Source: Nostoc sp. CHAB 5844 (GTDB lineage: Bacteria; Cyanobacteriota; Cyanobacteriia; Cyanobacteriales; Nostocaceae). From it: DNA of 64,000 nucleotides. Below the pieces are notes generated by a model, which was not told the DNA's origin, did no database searches, and saw only the letters and a program-made list of their open reading frames with translations. The position numbers and the translations under genes were made by a program. The stretch is taken from contig NZ_JAIVFW010000027.1 of the NCBI RefSeq assembly GCF_020829595.1, positions 28,729 through 92,728 on the forward strand, in the 5' to 3' direction. Positions 24,853 through 33,654 of the stretch are shown piece after piece; the stretch's first letter is position 1; each line of letters begins with the position of its first letter.

Positions 24853-25437
24853 CTACCAAACCTTATTCATATTCAAAATAAATCCAGGCAAGACAGGTTC
24901 ACCACTCACAGTTTCAGGATTTTCCAAAATTTCCTCTGGTTGACCAGGACGATAGATATAAACTCGGCGATGCTTGCGGTCAATTAACCAACCTAACTGT
25001 ACCCCTGGTTCTTGCATATATTCTGCCATTTTATCTTTCAGAGGTTGGAGGTTATCGCTTGGCGATCGCAATTCAATTACAAAATCGGGACAAATTGGTG
25101 CAAATCTTTGTTGTTGTTCTGATGATAAAGTATTCCAGCGTTCTAATTTTATCCATGAAGCATCGGGAGAGCGTTTTGCACCCGTGGATAAAGTAAATCC
25201 TGTACTAGAGTCAAAACAAATACCTGTACCATCTTTTTCTGACCATACCCACAGCTGCCCAAATATATTACCTCCTCGATAGCCTGTCTCTGAACCTGTT
25301 GGTGGCATAATTGAGATTTCTCCAAATTGATTCATTTCAATGCGTAAGTCACGATTCACTTGACAGAAATCAAAAAATTGTTCGTCTGTCATTTGCATTG
25401 AAGGCGGAATTTGCAGCACTAAGGGAGATAAACGCAT
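24853..25437 (-). CDS. Uma2 family protein, tandem copy 1
   Basis: First gene of the tandem Uma2 array, 194 residues from the ATG at 25435-25437 (MRLSPLVLQIPPSM). The frame is open up to 25476, but that extension overlaps a hairpin repeat and reads MRENKNK, as does the false extension of the Uma2 gene at 10766. The core PDFVIELRSPSDNLQPLKDK is as in the sister copies; the distinctive part is GYRGGNIFGQLWVWSEKDG. All three presumably form one transcript starting upstream of 25437. Confidence 0.87.
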   Translation of the reverse strand: MRLSPLVLQIPPSMQMTDEQFFDFCQVNRDLRIEMNQFGEISIMPPTGSETGYRGGNIFGQLWVWSEKDGTGICFDSSTGFTLSTGAKRSPDASWIKLERWNTLSSEQQQRFAPICPDFVIELRSPSDNLQPLKDKMAEYMQEPGVQLGWLIDRKHRRVYIYRPGQPEEILENPETVSGEPVLPGFILNMNKVW

Positions 25438-25475
25438 AATGCTTAGGCAACTGGCTTTATTTTTATTCTCACGCA

Positions 25476-25516
25476 AAGGCGCAAAGTCGCCAAGGGTAGA
25501 AGCAACTTTGCGCCTT
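25476..25516. repeat. 12-bp perfect hairpin between peroxiredoxin and Uma2 genes
   Basis: AAGGCGCAAAGT (25476-25487) and its exact inverse ACTTTGCGCCTT (25505-25516) enclose a 17-base loop. It is 22 bases after the peroxiredoxin stop on the minus strand and upstream of the Uma2 array. It has no clean T run, so it is more likely a dispersed hairpin repeat (the ACGCAAAGGCGCAAAG motif) than a standard terminator, although it could attenuate readthrough. Confidence 0.55.
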
Positions 25517-25538
25517 GTTGTGAAATCATGATGAGATT

Positions 25539-26177
25539 TTACTTGTTAGGCTGAGGAGTTAACCGCAGATAGGGTTTAACTTCTTGGTAGCCTTTGGGGA
25601 ATTTTTCTTTCAGCACTTCTGGATCTTTGAGGGAGGGGACGATAACGCAATCATCACCATCTTTCCAGTCGGCTGGGGTAGCTACACTGTAATTATCGGT
25701 GAGTTGCAGTGAATCAATTACTCGCAAAATTTCGTCAAAGTTGCGTCCGGTGCTGGGAGGATAGGTGAAGGTGAGGCGTAGTTTTTTGTTAGGGTCGATA
25801 ACAAAGACGGAACGCACTGTTACCGCTGCGTTGGCGTTAGGGTGAATCATGTCATAAAGGTCAGAAACCTGACGATCCGCGTCTGCCAAAATTGGGTAGT
25901 TGAGTGAGGTGTTTTGCGTTTCTTCGATGTCGCCTACCCAGCCGTTATGCGATTCTACATTATCAACGCTGAGTGCGATCGCTTTAACGTTGCGCTTGTC
26001 AAATTCGGGTTTCAGTTTCGCAACTGTACCTAGTTCAGTAGTACAAACAGGTGTAAAGTCAGCAGGGTGAGAAAACAGCACCACCCAGCTGTCACCTGCC
26101 CATTCGTAAAAATTTATGTCGCCATGTGTAGAGGCTTGCGTAAAGTTGGGTACTGTATCACCAAGATGGAGAGTCAT
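25539..26177 (-). CDS. 1-Cys peroxiredoxin (Prx6 class)
   Basis: Thiol peroxidase that reduces hydrogen peroxide and organic hydroperoxides. The peroxidatic Cys is in HPADFTPVCTTELG (about residue 47), which is the Prx6/AhpC1 active-site signature. The C-terminal arm VATPADWKDGDDCVIVPSLK and FPKGYQEVKPYLR is typical of the 1-Cys class, and length 212 is normal. It stands alone, upstream of and codirectional with the Uma2 array, with a 294-base divergent region towards the 26472 gene that should hold both promoters. Confidence 0.95.
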   Translation of the reverse strand: MTLHLGDTVPNFTQASTHGDINFYEWAGDSWVVLFSHPADFTPVCTTELGTVAKLKPEFDKRNVKAIALSVDNVESHNGWVGDIEETQNTSLNYPILADADRQVSDLYDMIHPNANAAVTVRSVFVIDPNKKLRLTFTYPPSTGRNFDEILRVIDSLQLTDNYSVATPADWKDGDDCVIVPSLKDPEVLKEKFPKGYQEVKPYLRLTPQPNK

Positions 26178-26471
26178 GAGAGATTCCCTGTAGATAAAAA
26201 GCCAGATGTAGTCTACTTTGCTATCATCACATAAAACATCGGTTTCCCTATCGGCTTTTAGCTATTTTTTACAAAATTTTAAGTTCTTAGCACAGCGACA
26301 GGGATAGATGCAGTGTAACTAGATGAGGCTTGATTATTATACAGATATAATGTTTGTCTTTTACACTTAATCAATTAACTAGAAATTAACTTTCTGATCA
26401 CACAATAGAATCGGAATTCCACCAATACATTGCAGAGATTGCTAGATTACTAATCGTTCTGGGAGAAGTAC

Positions 26472-28184
26472 ATGATTTTTCAAAAGTCTCGGTTCGTTAA
26501 GCATCTTCTAGTCATCTCTGCTTTAGTGTTAATGACGGGATGTAACACTAACTCCAATTCAGAAGACAATTTTACAGGGTTAAAAGTCAAACTGTTGGTA
26601 GGCAGCGCTTTGGGAGACTTCTGTAACCAAGCAGCAAAAAACTTTAATGCAACACAACCAAAGCTAGATAATGGTACAGCTTTTCAGGTGAGATGCGAAG
26701 CAATAGGTAGTGGCGATGTCGTCACTAAGGTAGTTGCTTTAGCAGATCAATTGCAAAAGGGTATAGTGCAAGCTGATGCACCAGACTTTCCGACAATTAT
26801 TTCTCTGGATGGAGATATATATCACAGTCAGTTAATTTACCGGATAAACCAACTGGTTCCGGGAAAAAATTACATTCCAGAAATTACAGAATCACAACTC
26901 ATCACCAATACTCCAATGGTGTTTATGGCACAAGCAGATATAGCTGCTGGTTTGCGAAAGGTAGCTGATCCTTATAAAGCTTTGGTAACAGCTAAAACTC
27001 ACCGTGAAATTGATTCAGCTTCTCCACTGTTGACAGTTCACTATGTACATTCTGCCCCAACTCGTTCTAATTCTGGGTTGCAAACACTAGTAGCACAATA
27101 TGCCAGTGTATCGGGTAAACGTCCTGAAGAAATAACTGTGGCGGATGTGCAGAAGTTTCAACCCCAAATTCAGCAAATTCAAAGCAAAATTACTCGTTAC
27201 GGCGTTTCTACTAATTCTCTTGCCCAAGCAATGGTAAAAAACGGGCCATTTTGGGCTTCAGTTGGTTCTGTGTATGAATCAAGTGTAATTGTTGCCAATT
27301 CAGGACTACCACAGGGACAGCAGCGTTATGAAGCAGTTTATCCCAAGGCAACATTTACTTCTAATATGCGGGCGATTGTACCAAATGCACCTTGGGTAAG
27401 TCCGGATGAGAAGGCGGCGGCGGAGAAATTTATTGCTTATTGGAAGTCGCCTGATACACAAAAAATTGCTACTGATTTAGGTTTACGTCCAGGAACGCCA
27501 GGAGTCGCTTTAGGTGCTAAGTTTACGTCAGAATTTGGGGTTGATGCCCAAGCTAAGTATGATTCTTTACGTCCGCCAAAGCCAGAGGTTGTAAACGCAA
27601 TGCTGAAATCTTGGCAGGAATTGGCGAAAAAACCTTCGTTGGTGGTGGTTGTTGTCGATTCTTCAGGATCAATGTCAGGTGATAAATTACCTGCTGTACA
27701 GAATACTTTACAAAATTACATTAAGAACTTGGGGCCAAAAGAGCAAATTGCGTTGATTGATTTTGATTCGGAAATTCGTCCACCTGTCTTGGTAGATGGT
27801 ACACCCCAAGGGCGCGATCGCGGTTGGCAATTTGTCAATGGACTCCAAGCTGACGGTGGTACAAAATTATACGACGCTGCCTTAGAAGCCAGAAACTGGC
27901 TACAAAAAAATCTGCGTAAAGATGCTATTAATGCTGTGTTGATATTAACTGATGGTGAGGATGCAGGTTCAAAAATTAAGTTAGATGAGTTAGAACAAGA
28001 GTTGAAACAAAGTGGTTTTTCAACTGACCAAAGAATTGGATTTTTTACTATTGGCTATGGTAAAGAAGGCGAGTTTAAACCTGATGTTTTGCAAGAAATT
28101 GCTGAGTTAAATGGAGGATATTATTCTCAAGGCAACCCAGAGACAATTTTGCAGTTAATGTCGAATTTACAAGTAGAGTTTTAA
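26472..28184 (+). CDS. Lipoprotein with solute-binding-protein domain fused to a vWA domain
   Basis: 570-residue secreted protein. The N-terminus has a basic start, hydrophobic core and lipobox (LVLMTGCNTNSN, Cys at about 24), so it should be lipid-anchored at the periplasmic side. Residues about 38-360 resemble a type II periplasmic binding protein (KLLVGSALGDFC, VHSAPTRSNSGLQ, ANSGLPQGQQRYEAVYP). Residues about 395-565 form a vWA domain with intact MIDAS VVVVDSSGSMSG and ILTDGEDAG. It opens a three-gene set with the membrane protein 28217 (32-base gap) and a second binding-like protein 28948. No ABC permease or ATPase accompanies them, so a transport role is unlikely. A ligand-sensing or adhesive role is inferred. 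Confidence 0.87.
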   Translation: MIFQKSRFVKHLLVISALVLMTGCNTNSNSEDNFTGLKVKLLVGSALGDFCNQAAKNFNATQPKLDNGTAFQVRCEAIGSGDVVTKVVALADQLQKGIVQADAPDFPTIISLDGDIYHSQLIYRINQLVPGKNYIPEITESQLITNTPMVFMAQADIAAGLRKVADPYKALVTAKTHREIDSASPLLTVHYVHSAPTRSNSGLQTLVAQYASVSGKRPEEITVADVQKFQPQIQQIQSKITRYGVSTNSLAQAMVKNGPFWASVGSVYESSVIVANSGLPQGQQRYEAVYPKATFTSNMRAIVPNAPWVSPDEKAAAEKFIAYWKSPDTQKIATDLGLRPGTPGVALGAKFTSEFGVDAQAKYDSLRPPKPEVVNAMLKSWQELAKKPSLVVVVVDSSGSMSGDKLPAVQNTLQNYIKNLGPKEQIALIDFDSEIRPPVLVDGTPQGRDRGWQFVNGLQADGGTKLYDAALEARNWLQKNLRKDAINAVLILTDGEDAGSKIKLDELEQELKQSGFSTDQRIGFFTIGYGKEGEFKPDVLQEIAELNGGYYSQGNPETILQLMSNLQVEF

Positions 28185-28216
28185 ACTGCGGATGAATACA
28201 GAATAGGTGATCATTG

Positions 28217-28939
28217 ATGAAATTAGTAAATCCACTTTATTACCCGTTAGCAGTCTTATTGGGAGGAATTTCTCTGTTTTTTGGAGTGCGTTTTTTGCAA
28301 TTACCAAGTCAGATTGTGTTGCCAATTGCTTCGGGAATTACTTTAATTAGTGCGAGTATTTTAAAATCCCGTGAGCCAAAATATTTTGAATTGGCTAATT
28401 CTGAACTAGAACAAGAAATTCACGCGGTACATACTGCTGCTGTAGCATTGGTAAAGCAATCAGATAACTTACGATTAGAAGCCAAAAATATCCTAACAGA
28501 TTCGTTTCAAATCGAACTTTTAACAGGATTGGAAATAAACAGCGATCGCATTGCTACATTACCACCAAAAATTGACACCGTAGCAGTTAATTTGTATGGC
28601 AATACTCCCATACTGTCGCTGAGTTCTTTACAGCAGCAATTGCAGGAGGTAGAACAAAAGTTGAATGTCAGTTCTGGTGTAGCTAAGGAACATCTCAATC
28701 AACTGGCAGACAGTCTCAGACGTAACATTAAGTTAGCCCAAGATGGCGAAGATACACGTTTAGCAAGAATAATTAATATTTCAACTTTAATTCAAGATTG
28801 TACTGGAGTATTGCAGCAGTTACAAACTAAACTGCGTGCTGCTGACTTAACTGACTCTCAACAAATTAATGAGTTACAATTACTTAGCGATGGGTTGAAT
28901 AGTTTATTAGAAAATCTCGATTTATTAATACGCAAATAA
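28217..28939 (+). CDS. Membrane protein with long helical cytoplasmic or periplasmic domain
   Basis: 240-residue protein of no recognised family. Two membrane segments at about residues 8-24 and 30-47 (YYPLAVLLGGISLFFGVRF, then IVLPIASGITLISASIL) are followed by about 190 residues rich in Leu, Gln and charged residues. These have heptad-like spacing (LQQQLQEVEQKLNVSSG, LADSLRRNIKLAQDGE) and are predicted to be long alpha-helices. The ATG at 28217 is used; a TTG immediately before it opens the frame. It is sandwiched between two binding-protein genes with an 8-base gap downstream, so it is likely a structural partner of both. Confidence 0.75.
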   Translation: MKLVNPLYYPLAVLLGGISLFFGVRFLQLPSQIVLPIASGITLISASILKSREPKYFELANSELEQEIHAVHTAAVALVKQSDNLRLEAKNILTDSFQIELLTGLEINSDRIATLPPKIDTVAVNLYGNTPILSLSSLQQQLQEVEQKLNVSSGVAKEHLNQLADSLRRNIKLAQDGEDTRLARIINISTLIQDCTGVLQQLQTKLRAADLTDSQQINELQLLSDGLNSLLENLDLLIRK

Positions 28940-28947
28940 TCAAAATT

Positions 28948-30087
28948 ATGTCACTGAGATTACAAATTAACTCTCAAGTCAAGCAACAATCAAAATCCTC
29001 AAGACTGATTACTTCAGTTGCCATTATTATAGCAGCCTTGGGTTTAACTTACATCCCAATTCCTGGTTTACGAAAAACAGTAATTATTGTCAGTGGTACA
29101 GAACTGCAAGAACCACTTCAACAACTAGAAGCAAAATTTGAGCAGGCAAATCCTAATATTAAATTAGAACTAGAATTTCAAGGTTCTCAAGAAATAGTTA
29201 ACAACTATATTGACCAGAAGAATAAGTTTCAACCGACAATATTAATTCCAGCTAATGGAGAAATTTTATCAGAATTAAGCGATCGCCTCCGCACGACTAA
29301 TCAAACCGAACCCTTTTACGATTCTCCCCGACCACTGGCAAGAACTCTACTAGTAGGTATCGCTTGGCCAGAACGCGGTAAAGTTCTCTTCCCTAATGGA
29401 CGCTTTCAATGGTCAAGGCTTGAACAAGCAATGCAAGCAGGTAACTGGGAAAAAGTTGGCGGTTCAAGTAATTGGGGTAGTTTTGATTTTGTCACCACAG
29501 ACCCCACTCGGTCGAATAGTGGTCAGTTAACTTTGAACTTGTGGACACAATCAAAATTAGGTGGAACTATTAACGCTGATAGTTTCAACAATTCATCGGT
29601 GCAGTTACTGTTTAGTTTAATTAAAAAATCCGTTTATCAGCCGCCTCGTTCTACAGATATTCTGCTGCAAGAATTTATTGTCAGAGGCCCCAACGATGCT
29701 GATGTTGCAACTGTATATGAAAGTATAGCCTTGCACCGTTGGCAACAATCAGCCGCCAGCAAAGGCAAACCTTACCAAATTTATTATTTAGACCCGTCAA
29801 TTGAAACTACCGCCACAGCAGCAATTGTCCGACGAGACGTAGATGCAGGTACAGCAAAAGCCGCAAAAGAATTTTTAGACTTTCTTACTCAACCAGAACA
29901 ACAAGCAGTGTTTGTCCAATATGGTTTTCGTCCGGTGAATAATAATGTCGATTTCAAGACTGTACCTAATAGTCCGTGGAGTCAAAATATTCCCGGTGCG
30001 GAAGTTAAGCCAAGTATGCAAATTCTGCCACCACCTGATAATAAAACTATCACAGAAATTCAACGCCAGTGGGAACGAGCGAATTAG
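28948..30087 (+). CDS. Membrane-anchored substrate-binding-like protein
   Basis: 379 residues. An uncleaved N-terminal anchor (LITSVAIIIAALGLTYIPIP, about 24-43) precedes a type II periplasmic-binding-protein fold. It begins TVIIVSGTELQEPLQQLEAKF and includes FVTTDPTRSNSGQLTLNLW and FLDFLTQPEQQAVFVQYGFR, motifs shared with phosphate/molybdate-type binding proteins. The motif PTRSNSG is also present in the 26472 protein, so the two binding domains are related. It ends the three-gene set; the response regulator starts about 125 bases later on the same strand. There is no transport machinery nearby. Confidence 0.82.
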   Translation: MSLRLQINSQVKQQSKSSRLITSVAIIIAALGLTYIPIPGLRKTVIIVSGTELQEPLQQLEAKFEQANPNIKLELEFQGSQEIVNNYIDQKNKFQPTILIPANGEILSELSDRLRTTNQTEPFYDSPRPLARTLLVGIAWPERGKVLFPNGRFQWSRLEQAMQAGNWEKVGGSSNWGSFDFVTTDPTRSNSGQLTLNLWTQSKLGGTINADSFNNSSVQLLFSLIKKSVYQPPRSTDILLQEFIVRGPNDADVATVYESIALHRWQQSAASKGKPYQIYYLDPSIETTATAAIVRRDVDAGTAKAAKEFLDFLTQPEQQAVFVQYGFRPVNNNVDFKTVPNSPWSQNIPGAEVKPSMQILPPPDNKTITEIQRQWERAN

Positions 30088-30212
30088 GAAAATTTTTCTC
30101 ATATCATTTTCTACATCGTACACCCCTATACTCTGACATTTTTCAGGGTAGCAACTATCGTCGATATTTTGAGTGTCTATTGATCCTAAAATAGTTGATT
30201 GTAGAGAAAGAT

Positions 30213-30905
30213 ATGGTTAGTGGTGATCGATTAATAATGAATCAAGATTTACTACAATCATCAACACTAAAAATTTTAGTTATTGATGACCATCAATTAA
30301 TTTTAAGTGGAACCCTCAACATATTACAACAACGATATCCAAATGCAGCGATCGCCAAAGCAAATACGGCAGTTGAAGCGATCGCCCAAATTGTCAATTC
30401 TAAGTTTGACTTAATTGTGATGGATTTGTCCATACCAGAACAAGTTGGAATTATTGCTCAGATCGATACAGGTCTAAACTTAATCAAACACTTGCTTAAG
30501 CAATACCCACAACAGAATTTTTTAGTGCAGAGTAGCTATGTCAAAGCATTAATTAGGATTAAACACGAGATTGATGAACATCAAGGTGGCTTTGCGATCG
30601 CAGATAAAGGATTATCGGAATATGAAATGTTAATTCGGGCTAATCTAGCACTACAAGGTGCAACTCATACTAAAGATATTAATACATCATTAGAACTTAA
30701 ACCAGAATGGTTAGAAGTGTTAAAATTAGCCTTTGAAAAAGGATTAACAGATAAACAGATTTCTTTACAGATGTACAGATCAGAACGTGCTGTACGTACA
30801 TACTGGACAAAAATTCAAGATATACTTGGTGTTTATCCAGAAGAAGGTAAAAACATGCGAATTCAAACTGAAATTCGCGCTCGTCAAGAAGGATTAATTG
30901 ATTAG
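30213..30905 (+). CDS. Response regulator, receiver plus LuxR-type DNA-binding domain
   Basis: Two-component transcription regulator. The receiver domain has the acidic pair VIDDH, the phospho-acceptor Asp in LIVMDLSIP and the conserved Lys in IADKG. The C-terminal HTH reads GLTDKQISLQMYRSERAVRTYW, of the NarL/LuxR type. The start ATG at 30213 has GAGAAAG upstream; 30237 (MNQDLL) is also possible. It lies 34 bases before the CHASE2 histidine kinase, its likely partner. The receiver has an insertion (EQVGIIAQIDTGLNLIKHLL) relative to typical NarL members. Targets are unknown but may include the flanking secreted-protein genes. Confidence 0.9.
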   Translation: MVSGDRLIMNQDLLQSSTLKILVIDDHQLILSGTLNILQQRYPNAAIAKANTAVEAIAQIVNSKFDLIVMDLSIPEQVGIIAQIDTGLNLIKHLLKQYPQQNFLVQSSYVKALIRIKHEIDEHQGGFAIADKGLSEYEMLIRANLALQGATHTKDINTSLELKPEWLEVLKLAFEKGLTDKQISLQMYRSERAVRTYWTKIQDILGVYPEEGKNMRIQTEIRARQEGLID

Positions 30906-30939
30906 TTAGGAGTCAACAGTCAATAGTCAATTATTATTT

Positions 30940-32814
30940 ATGAGCTTGTTTAGCAAAAAACAAATTCAACAAGAGATTGCTATCTTGCGACAAACAGCAA
31001 TTCCAGGAATCACTGTTTTAATCATCATTATAATTGCTCGCTTAACTGGATTATTACAACATATAAAATTAATAACTTTCGACACATTTTTACGTTTTCG
31101 TCCAGATGAAAGAACCGACAAACGAGTTGTAATTGTTGGCGTTACAGAACAAGATATAGATAGCACAAAAAGCTATCCGCTTTCAGACCGAGAAATTGCG
31201 TTATTAATTCAAAAAATTCAAACTTCTAAACCAACAGTCATTGGACTTGATATTGTCAGAAACATGGCTGTGGAACCAGGTCATCAAGAAATTATCAAAG
31301 TATTTCGACAATCCAAAAACTTGATTGGTATTGAAAAAGTTTTACCACCTGAAGAAATTTTACCACCACCATCACTACCACCAGAACAAATAGGTTTTTC
31401 TGATGTCATAGCGGATCAAGATGGTAAGTATCGACGCTATTTACTTTGGACAACAAATCCGAAAAACCAAGATGAAGATAAATATTCGTTAGCGTTGCAA
31501 TTAGCAAAAACTTATTTGTCTGTACAAGGTATCAGTATCGAAACAGGTAAACATGATCCTAATACTATACGATTTGCCAATACAGAAATACCTAGATTTT
31601 TAGCTAATTCTGGAGGTTATGTAGGAGCGAATGATACTGGTTTAAAGACATTAGTTAATTTTCGGAGTAGTCAGAAACCATTTAGATTTCTCTCTTTCAA
31701 TGATATTAAAAGTAATAATTTTCAGCCCCAATGGTTAGAAAATAAAGTTGTAATTATTGGTGTCACAGCCTCCAGTGTTGCTGATTTTTTCAATACTTCA
31801 GCAACTACTAGCTCAAAAATTGCTGGACATATTTATGGCGTAGAATTTCATGCTCATGTTACTTCTCAAATAATTAATGCAGTTCTTCACGGTAGACCAA
31901 TACTAAAATCTTGGTCTCAAGTATGGGAATATTTATGGATCATCGCTTGGGGTTTAATTCCAATTATTATTGGTATGGTGAATCAAAATATTTGGAAAAT
32001 TTTATTAATTATGATTCTCGCTAGTTTTTGTTTAACTAGTATAGCTTATTTGTTAATTTTATTGGGTTGGTGGATTCCCATAGCACCTAACTTAATTATC
32101 AATGGTTTAGGATTAAGTGCATTTGCATTTTATAAACATGACCAAGCACAAAAATCTAAAATTAATGAAAGACAACAAACAATTGAACATACATTTACAC
32201 TGATTCATAATGGCCCATTACAAAGTTTAGCTAACATATTAATACAAGCATGCACAGGTAATTTAGAAAATGAAAAGTTAATACTCAATCTAGAAAAATT
32301 GAATCATGAAATTCGGGCGATCGGTGAATACTTAAGAGTCGAAGCTTTAAAGTCAAATGAAAGTTTGCTTTTAGGAAGTGGTCTCAAACTAGATTTAAAA
32401 AGACCTATCCATGAACTTTTTTATGAAGTTTATACTAGTACTATTGAAAGAAAAAATTTAGAATATTTTAATAAAATTAATGTTAAAGTTCGGACATTTG
32501 ATCCAATAGATGATAAATATTTGAGTTTAACAAATAAGCAAGAACTTTGTTTATTTTTAGAAGAAGCTTTATGTAATGTAGGTAAACATGCTCAAGGTGC
32601 TAAACGGATTGAGGCGATTGGGAAGCAAGAAAACAATTTTTATACTCTCATGATTAAAGATAACGGTTGTGGACTGACTTCATCATTTGAAAGTAAAGGG
32701 ACAAAACAACTCAAAAATATTGCTGATAACTTGGGAGGCGATTTTCAGCGAGAGTCATTATCTCCTAAAGGAACAGTTTGTCAAATTACATGGAAGTTGA
32801 TGAATAATCAATAA
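30940..32814 (+). CDS. CHASE2-domain sensor histidine kinase
   Basis: 624-residue membrane kinase. An N-terminal TM (about 16-37) leads into an extracytoplasmic CHASE2 domain (DTFLRFRPDERTDKRVVIVG, VIGLDIVRN, NKVVIIGVTASSVADFF). Three TM segments follow (about 325-395), as is characteristic of CHASE2. The cytoplasmic part carries a DegS/NarX-like dimerisation helix with candidate phospho-His in TLIHNGPLQSL and an ATPase domain with N box EEALCNVGKHAQ and G box IKDNGCGL. It overlaps no neighbour but is 34 bases after the response regulator and 6 bases before DUF928, so one operon is likely. The signal sensed is unknown. Confidence 0.92.
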   Translation: MSLFSKKQIQQEIAILRQTAIPGITVLIIIIIARLTGLLQHIKLITFDTFLRFRPDERTDKRVVIVGVTEQDIDSTKSYPLSDREIALLIQKIQTSKPTVIGLDIVRNMAVEPGHQEIIKVFRQSKNLIGIEKVLPPEEILPPPSLPPEQIGFSDVIADQDGKYRRYLLWTTNPKNQDEDKYSLALQLAKTYLSVQGISIETGKHDPNTIRFANTEIPRFLANSGGYVGANDTGLKTLVNFRSSQKPFRFLSFNDIKSNNFQPQWLENKVVIIGVTASSVADFFNTSATTSSKIAGHIYGVEFHAHVTSQIINAVLHGRPILKSWSQVWEYLWIIAWGLIPIIIGMVNQNIWKILLIMILASFCLTSIAYLLILLGWWIPIAPNLIINGLGLSAFAFYKHDQAQKSKINERQQTIEHTFTLIHNGPLQSLANILIQACTGNLENEKLILNLEKLNHEIRAIGEYLRVEALKSNESLLLGSGLKLDLKRPIHELFYEVYTSTIERKNLEYFNKINVKVRTFDPIDDKYLSLTNKQELCLFLEEALCNVGKHAQGAKRIEAIGKQENNFYTLMIKDNGCGLTSSFESKGTKQLKNIADNLGGDFQRESLSPKGTVCQITWKLMNNQ

Positions 32815-32820
32815 AAAAAT

Positions 32821-33615
32821 ATGCAGCAAGTTATTAAGAACATATTCAACTTAAAATTGAATTGCAGAGAATGTCAAGAGAAAGATATTTTAAAAGGTTT
32901 GGATGTAAGTCTTATTGCTATTGCTAGTCTTAGCTTGTTATTATTTTTCATGCCAGTTGCGATCGCCGCTTTTAAACCAACTAATCGTCAACCTGCAAGT
33001 GACTATAGCAGAAGCGCAGGAAAGCGGGGATGTCCAAATCAATCAAGCCAGGGAATACCTCTAACATTACTTGCACCGCAAACATACGTTGGGTATACTA
33101 CTTCTTTACGTCCTACTTTTGTCGGTTTTATATCTAATCCTCAAAAAGTAGAGTTGAGAATTTTTGAATTTAGTTCAGACAACAAAGTAACCCAAATAGG
33201 CAATACAATTACAAAAGAGGTCAAATCAGGTATTTTTAAAATACCTCTTCCTGAAGAAAATCCTGATTTAATTGTAGGTAAAAAATATCTTTGGCTGTTA
33301 GCTATTGATTGTTCTGGAAGTAAAATATTCGAAGCTGCTGAATTTGTTGTCACTGAAATATCATCGACACTCAAAAGTAAATTATTGCGGACTAATGATA
33401 GTTCACAAAAAGTCGATATTTATGCTGAAGAAAGTTTATGGTATGAAGCCTTAACTGAAGCTTTGAAGTTAACAAATCCTGGTAAATTAGGAAAAATAGG
33501 TGCAACTTTAGTTAAAGATTTGGCGGAATATGAATCACCAAGACCTCAAGACAAAGAAGACGCAGTTAAAAAAAGAGTTCAAAACTTACAAGCGATCGCA
33601 ATTCAAGACCAGTAA
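32821..33615 (+). CDS. DUF928 domain-containing protein
   Basis: 264-residue secreted or membrane-anchored protein. A hydrophobic segment (LIAIASLSLLLFFMPVAIAA, about 31-50) can be signal or anchor. The DUF928 core follows: AGKRGCPNQSSQGIPLTLLAP, GYTTSLRPTFVGFI, KYLWLLAIDCSG, and the helical tail YAEESLWYEALTEALKL. DUF928 genes in cyanobacteria often sit beside CHASE2 kinases, CHAT proteins and two-partner secretion genes, exactly the set around it here. It starts 6 bases after the kinase stop and is convergent with the CHAT gene. Function is unknown. Confidence 0.87.
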   Translation: MQQVIKNIFNLKLNCRECQEKDILKGLDVSLIAIASLSLLLFFMPVAIAAFKPTNRQPASDYSRSAGKRGCPNQSSQGIPLTLLAPQTYVGYTTSLRPTFVGFISNPQKVELRIFEFSSDNKVTQIGNTITKEVKSGIFKIPLPEENPDLIVGKKYLWLLAIDCSGSKIFEAAEFVVTEISSTLKSKLLRTNDSSQKVDIYAEESLWYEALTEALKLTNPGKLGKIGATLVKDLAEYESPRPQDKEDAVKKRVQNLQAIAIQDQ

Positions 33616-33654
33616 TTTTTCTAACCTATTTAATAGGTGAATTAGCAACAAAAC

